From assembly GCF_014196635.1 (NCBI RefSeq), contig NZ_JACIEB010000007.1:1-64000 (forward strand): a DNA stretch of 64,000 nucleotides, written 5' to 3'. This DNA is from Sphingobium fontiphilum. Lineage in GTDB: Bacteria > Pseudomonadota > Alphaproteobacteria > Sphingomonadales > Sphingomonadaceae. Every line of letters begins with the position of its first letter. The stretch's first letter is position 1. The translations under genes and the position numbers were made by a program. Below, in pieces: positions 62,024 to 64,000 of this stretch. The notes below the pieces were generated by a model. The model searched no databases. It was not told the DNA's origin and saw only the letters and a program-made list of their open reading frames with translations.

Positions 62024-64000
62024 ATGATCCAGTCCGTGAAGGTCAAGAACCTCTCGCTGTCGAAGGACAATGTCCGCAAATCGAGCCGTGACGCCGGTAT
62101 CGACGCCCTAGCCGCCAGCATCGCGACGCAAGGCTTGTTGCAGAACCTCATCGTTACCCCGCTCAAGAAAGCGGGCCATTTCACCGTCAAGGCGGGCGGG
62201 CGCCGGCTGCGCGCACTCCAGAGCCTGATCGAGCAGGGCATTCTGCCGGTCGACCATGTCGTGCCCGTCCTCGTGCTGAGCGACGACGACAACTCGGTCG
62301 AGGCGAGCCTCACCGAGAATTTCCAGCGCGTTCCGATGAACCCGGCGGATGAAAGCACCGCGTTCAACTTCCTCATCCAGAAGGGGATGACCGCCGAGGA
62401 CGTTGCCAAGCGACAGGGCGTCACCACCCGCTTCGTCGAGCAGCGGGTGCGGCTTGCCGAGCTTGCACCAAGCGTGTTCCAGGCTCTCGCCGCCGGCGAA
62501 ATCACCCTGGGGGTCGCTCAGGCGTATGCCGTGACGAGCGACATCGATCGTCAGGCTCGCGTGTTCGCACAGATGAGTACCTCCTATTATGGCGATCAGC
62601 CCGACAACATCCGGCGTGCGATCCTCAACGGGACGATTAAGGCGAACGATGCCAAGGCGCGGTTCATCGGTCGCGATGCCTATGTCGCCGCAGGCGGCCG
62701 CATCGAGGGTGATCTCTTTGCCGCCGAGGGGGACGAGAACTGGATCGACGTCGATCTTCTTGAAGATCTTGCCGGCAAAAAGCTGGAGGCGGCCGCCGCC
62801 GAACTCGCGCAGGCCGAGGGCCTCGCATTCGTGACGCCGATTGCGGCCACCCACGTTCCCTACGATCTCGAGCGTCAGCTTCATGAGTTTCACGCGCCCG
62901 CGCGGCCGCTTAGCGAAGCGGAAAGCGCGCGCGTCGAAGCGCTTTCTGCCGAGAATGACCAACTCGTCGAGCAGCTTGAAGGCGAACTGACCGATGGGAC
63001 GGCGGAAGCCGAGGTCGCGAACTATCGTCTCGACGAAATCGAACGGGAGCTTGAAAGCATCGAGGAATCCCGTCGCGAGATCGATCCGGCGGTCCGGGCG
63101 CAGATCGGGACGTTTGTCTACATCGGCGGTGATGGCGAAGCCCGCGTTCACACCCGCATGTTCAGCGAGAAGCCCGTTGTCGATCCGAATGCTCCGCCCA
63201 AGGTGACGGGCGGTGGCAATGGTGACGACGGCGCCGGCGACATCGATCATGGACCCAAACTCAGCGCTACCCTGATTGACGAGCTGGCTACCCAGCGCCG
63301 GCAGGTCCTCGTCGCTCACATCGCCAGTGATCCGGCGATGGCGCTGGACCTCACCATCTTCCTGATGGCGCAGAATGTCGTCTTCGAGCAGAACTACGTC
63401 CGCAACCACTCGACGCTCAAGTCCAGCGGCGCCCAATTCCCGATCTTCGGCTTCCGCGACGAAGGATCGATGGCGTCGCAGGCCATCGAGGATCAGCGCC
63501 AGCGTCTCGATACGAGCTGGGCCGGTCATAAGACCATGTCCGAACGTTTCGATGCCTTTCGTGCGCTCGACGACGAGGCCCGCGGCAGTTGGGTGGCCTT
63601 CTCGATCGCACGCACGCTGGAGCCGAGCCTGAACGTTCCCGAGGGCGGACGGTCCAATGGGTTCCATGACCATCTTGGTCGCGCGCTCGACATTCAGGTC
63701 GAGCATTGGTGGCGCCCCACGGCTGAAAACTTCTTCGGCCGCGTCAAAAAGGACGTCATGCTCGAAGCGCTCGAGGCCATCGGCGGGCCGATCCTGCGCG
63801 GCCGCTACAAGGACGCCAAGAAGGGCGACCTTGCCGCAACCTGCGCCTCGCTCTGCAACGGACAGGGGATCGTCGAGGCCGAAGTCCGCGAAAAAGCGGC
63901 GGCCTGGCTGCCGGATGCGATGCGCTTCGACGCCATCGAAAAGCCCGAGACCATCGCGCTGCGATCGACCTTCGTTGACGAAACCGAAGATGTCGATCCC
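62024..64000 (+). CDS. Large ParB-like nuclease/partition-domain protein (runs off the window)
   Basis: At least 659 residues, open at the window end. The N-terminus has a ParB core: KVKNLSLSKDNVRKSSRDAG, LAASIATQGLLQNLIV, FTVKAGGRRLRALQSLIEQG, then EASLTENFQRVPMNPADE and a helix-turn-helix (MTAEDVAKRQGVTTRFVEQRVRLAEL). A long C-terminal part with coiled-coil segments (VEALSAENDQLVEQLEGELTDG) follows, of unknown fold. Far longer than the partition ParB of this plasmid (338 residues), so a second role is likely. It is in the same orientation as the helicase gene, 123 bp away. Confidence 0.8.
   Translation, partial: MIQSVKVKNLSLSKDNVRKSSRDAGIDALAASIATQGLLQNLIVTPLKKAGHFTVKAGGRRLRALQSLIEQGILPVDHVVPVLVLSDDDNSVEASLTENFQRVPMNPADESTAFNFLIQKGMTAEDVAKRQGVTTRFVEQRVRLAELAPSVFQALAAGEITLGVAQAYAVTSDIDRQARVFAQMSTSYYGDQPDNIRRAILNGTIKANDAKARFIGRDAYVAAGGRIEGDLFAAEGDENWIDVDLLEDLAGKKLEAAAAELAQAEGLAFVTPIAATHVPYDLERQLHEFHAPARPLSEAESARVEALSAENDQLVEQLEGELTDGTAEAEVANYRLDEIERELESIEESRREIDPAVRAQIGTFVYIGGDGEARVHTRMFSEKPVVDPNAPPKVTGGGNGDDGAGDIDHGPKLSATLIDELATQRRQVLVAHIASDPAMALDLTIFLMAQNVVFEQNYVRNHSTLKSSGAQFPIFGFRDEGSMASQAIEDQRQRLDTSWAGHKTMSERFDAFRALDDEARGSWVAFSIARTLEPSLNVPEGGRSNGFHDHLGRALDIQVEHWWRPTAENFFGRVKKDVMLEALEAIGGPILRGRYKDAKKGDLAATCASLCNGQGIVEAEVREKAAAWLPDAMRFDAIEKPETIALRSTFVDETEDVDP

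Noticed and set aside
62108..63706. 532-residue minus-strand frame
   Set aside because: Antisense of the ParB-like gene, which has recognisable motifs on the plus strand.
1..64000. CRISPR array, tRNA or rRNA genes
   Set aside because: No regular spaced repeats of CRISPR size and no recognised tRNA or rRNA sequence found on reading both strands.

Overview
The window looks like part of a large accessory plasmid of a sphingomonad-type alphaproteobacterium (Sphingobium, Sphingomonas or Novosphingobium). The grounds are high GC, a repA-parA-parB backbone with an iteron origin, a TonB receptor beside Rieske oxygenases and short-chain dehydrogenases, and dense mobile-element debris. No rRNA, tRNA or CRISPR array was recognised. 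The assignment to a genus is inference.

Layout. (1) 1-3.6 kb: debris made of a Tn3-family transposase N-terminal fragment, a broken IS21-family end that has cut the 5' end of an ohr gene, an intact ohrR, and a decayed IS5-type transposase. (2) 3.6-15.9 kb: a catabolic island with an EthD-domain protein, three Rieske oxygenase alpha subunits (one truncated), three SDR dehydrogenases, a TetR regulator, a cytochrome P450, a frameshifted SnoaL-like gene and a TonB receptor. No beta subunit, ferredoxin or reductase is present, so electron transfer must come from elsewhere. (3) 15.89-28.82 kb: a 12.9-kb Tn3-family resistance transposon with matching inverted repeats. It carries chromate genes (chrB, chrA, a Tat-exported Fe-superoxide dismutase, an ATP-grasp-like Cj0069-family protein, and DUF1259, PepSY and Rap1a/Tai-like proteins), tnpR and res, merRTPA and tnpA. 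Its two flanks lie in two different genes and there is no target duplication. (4) 28.8-29.5 kb: the C-terminal end of another Tn3 transposase with a 38-bp terminal repeat.

(5) 29.6-46.0 kb: a heavy-metal efflux island on the minus strand. One tightly packed gene train runs czcI-like, czcC, czcB, czcA, SRPBCC, two lipoproteins, ZIP, CDF, P1B-ATPase and HAD phosphatase. A second unit (CDF, then an FTR1-cytochrome c fusion) is divergent from a MerR regulator with a textbook 19-bp-spacer operator. A Tat-exported aspartyl-protease/PDZ protein closes the island. (6) 46.2-49.3 kb: a small Tn5053/Tn7-like transposon with resolvase, TniA-like DDE transposase and TniB-like ATPase.

(7) 49.5-56.3 kb: the plasmid maintenance core, comprising a tyrosine recombinase, a DUF1612 helix-turn-helix protein, parB, parA, repA, two identical 18-bp palindromes that are likely parS sites, and an iteron origin. 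(8) 56.3-64 kb: a plus-strand DNA-metabolism module with ssb, a Toprim/primase-like protein with a degraded acidic motif, a 1405-residue methyltransferase-plus-Strawberry-notch-helicase protein resembling the architecture of phage P1 DarB, and a very long second ParB-like protein that runs off the window. A shared purine-rich leader motif precedes genes of this module. It is the best candidate here for a poorly described system.
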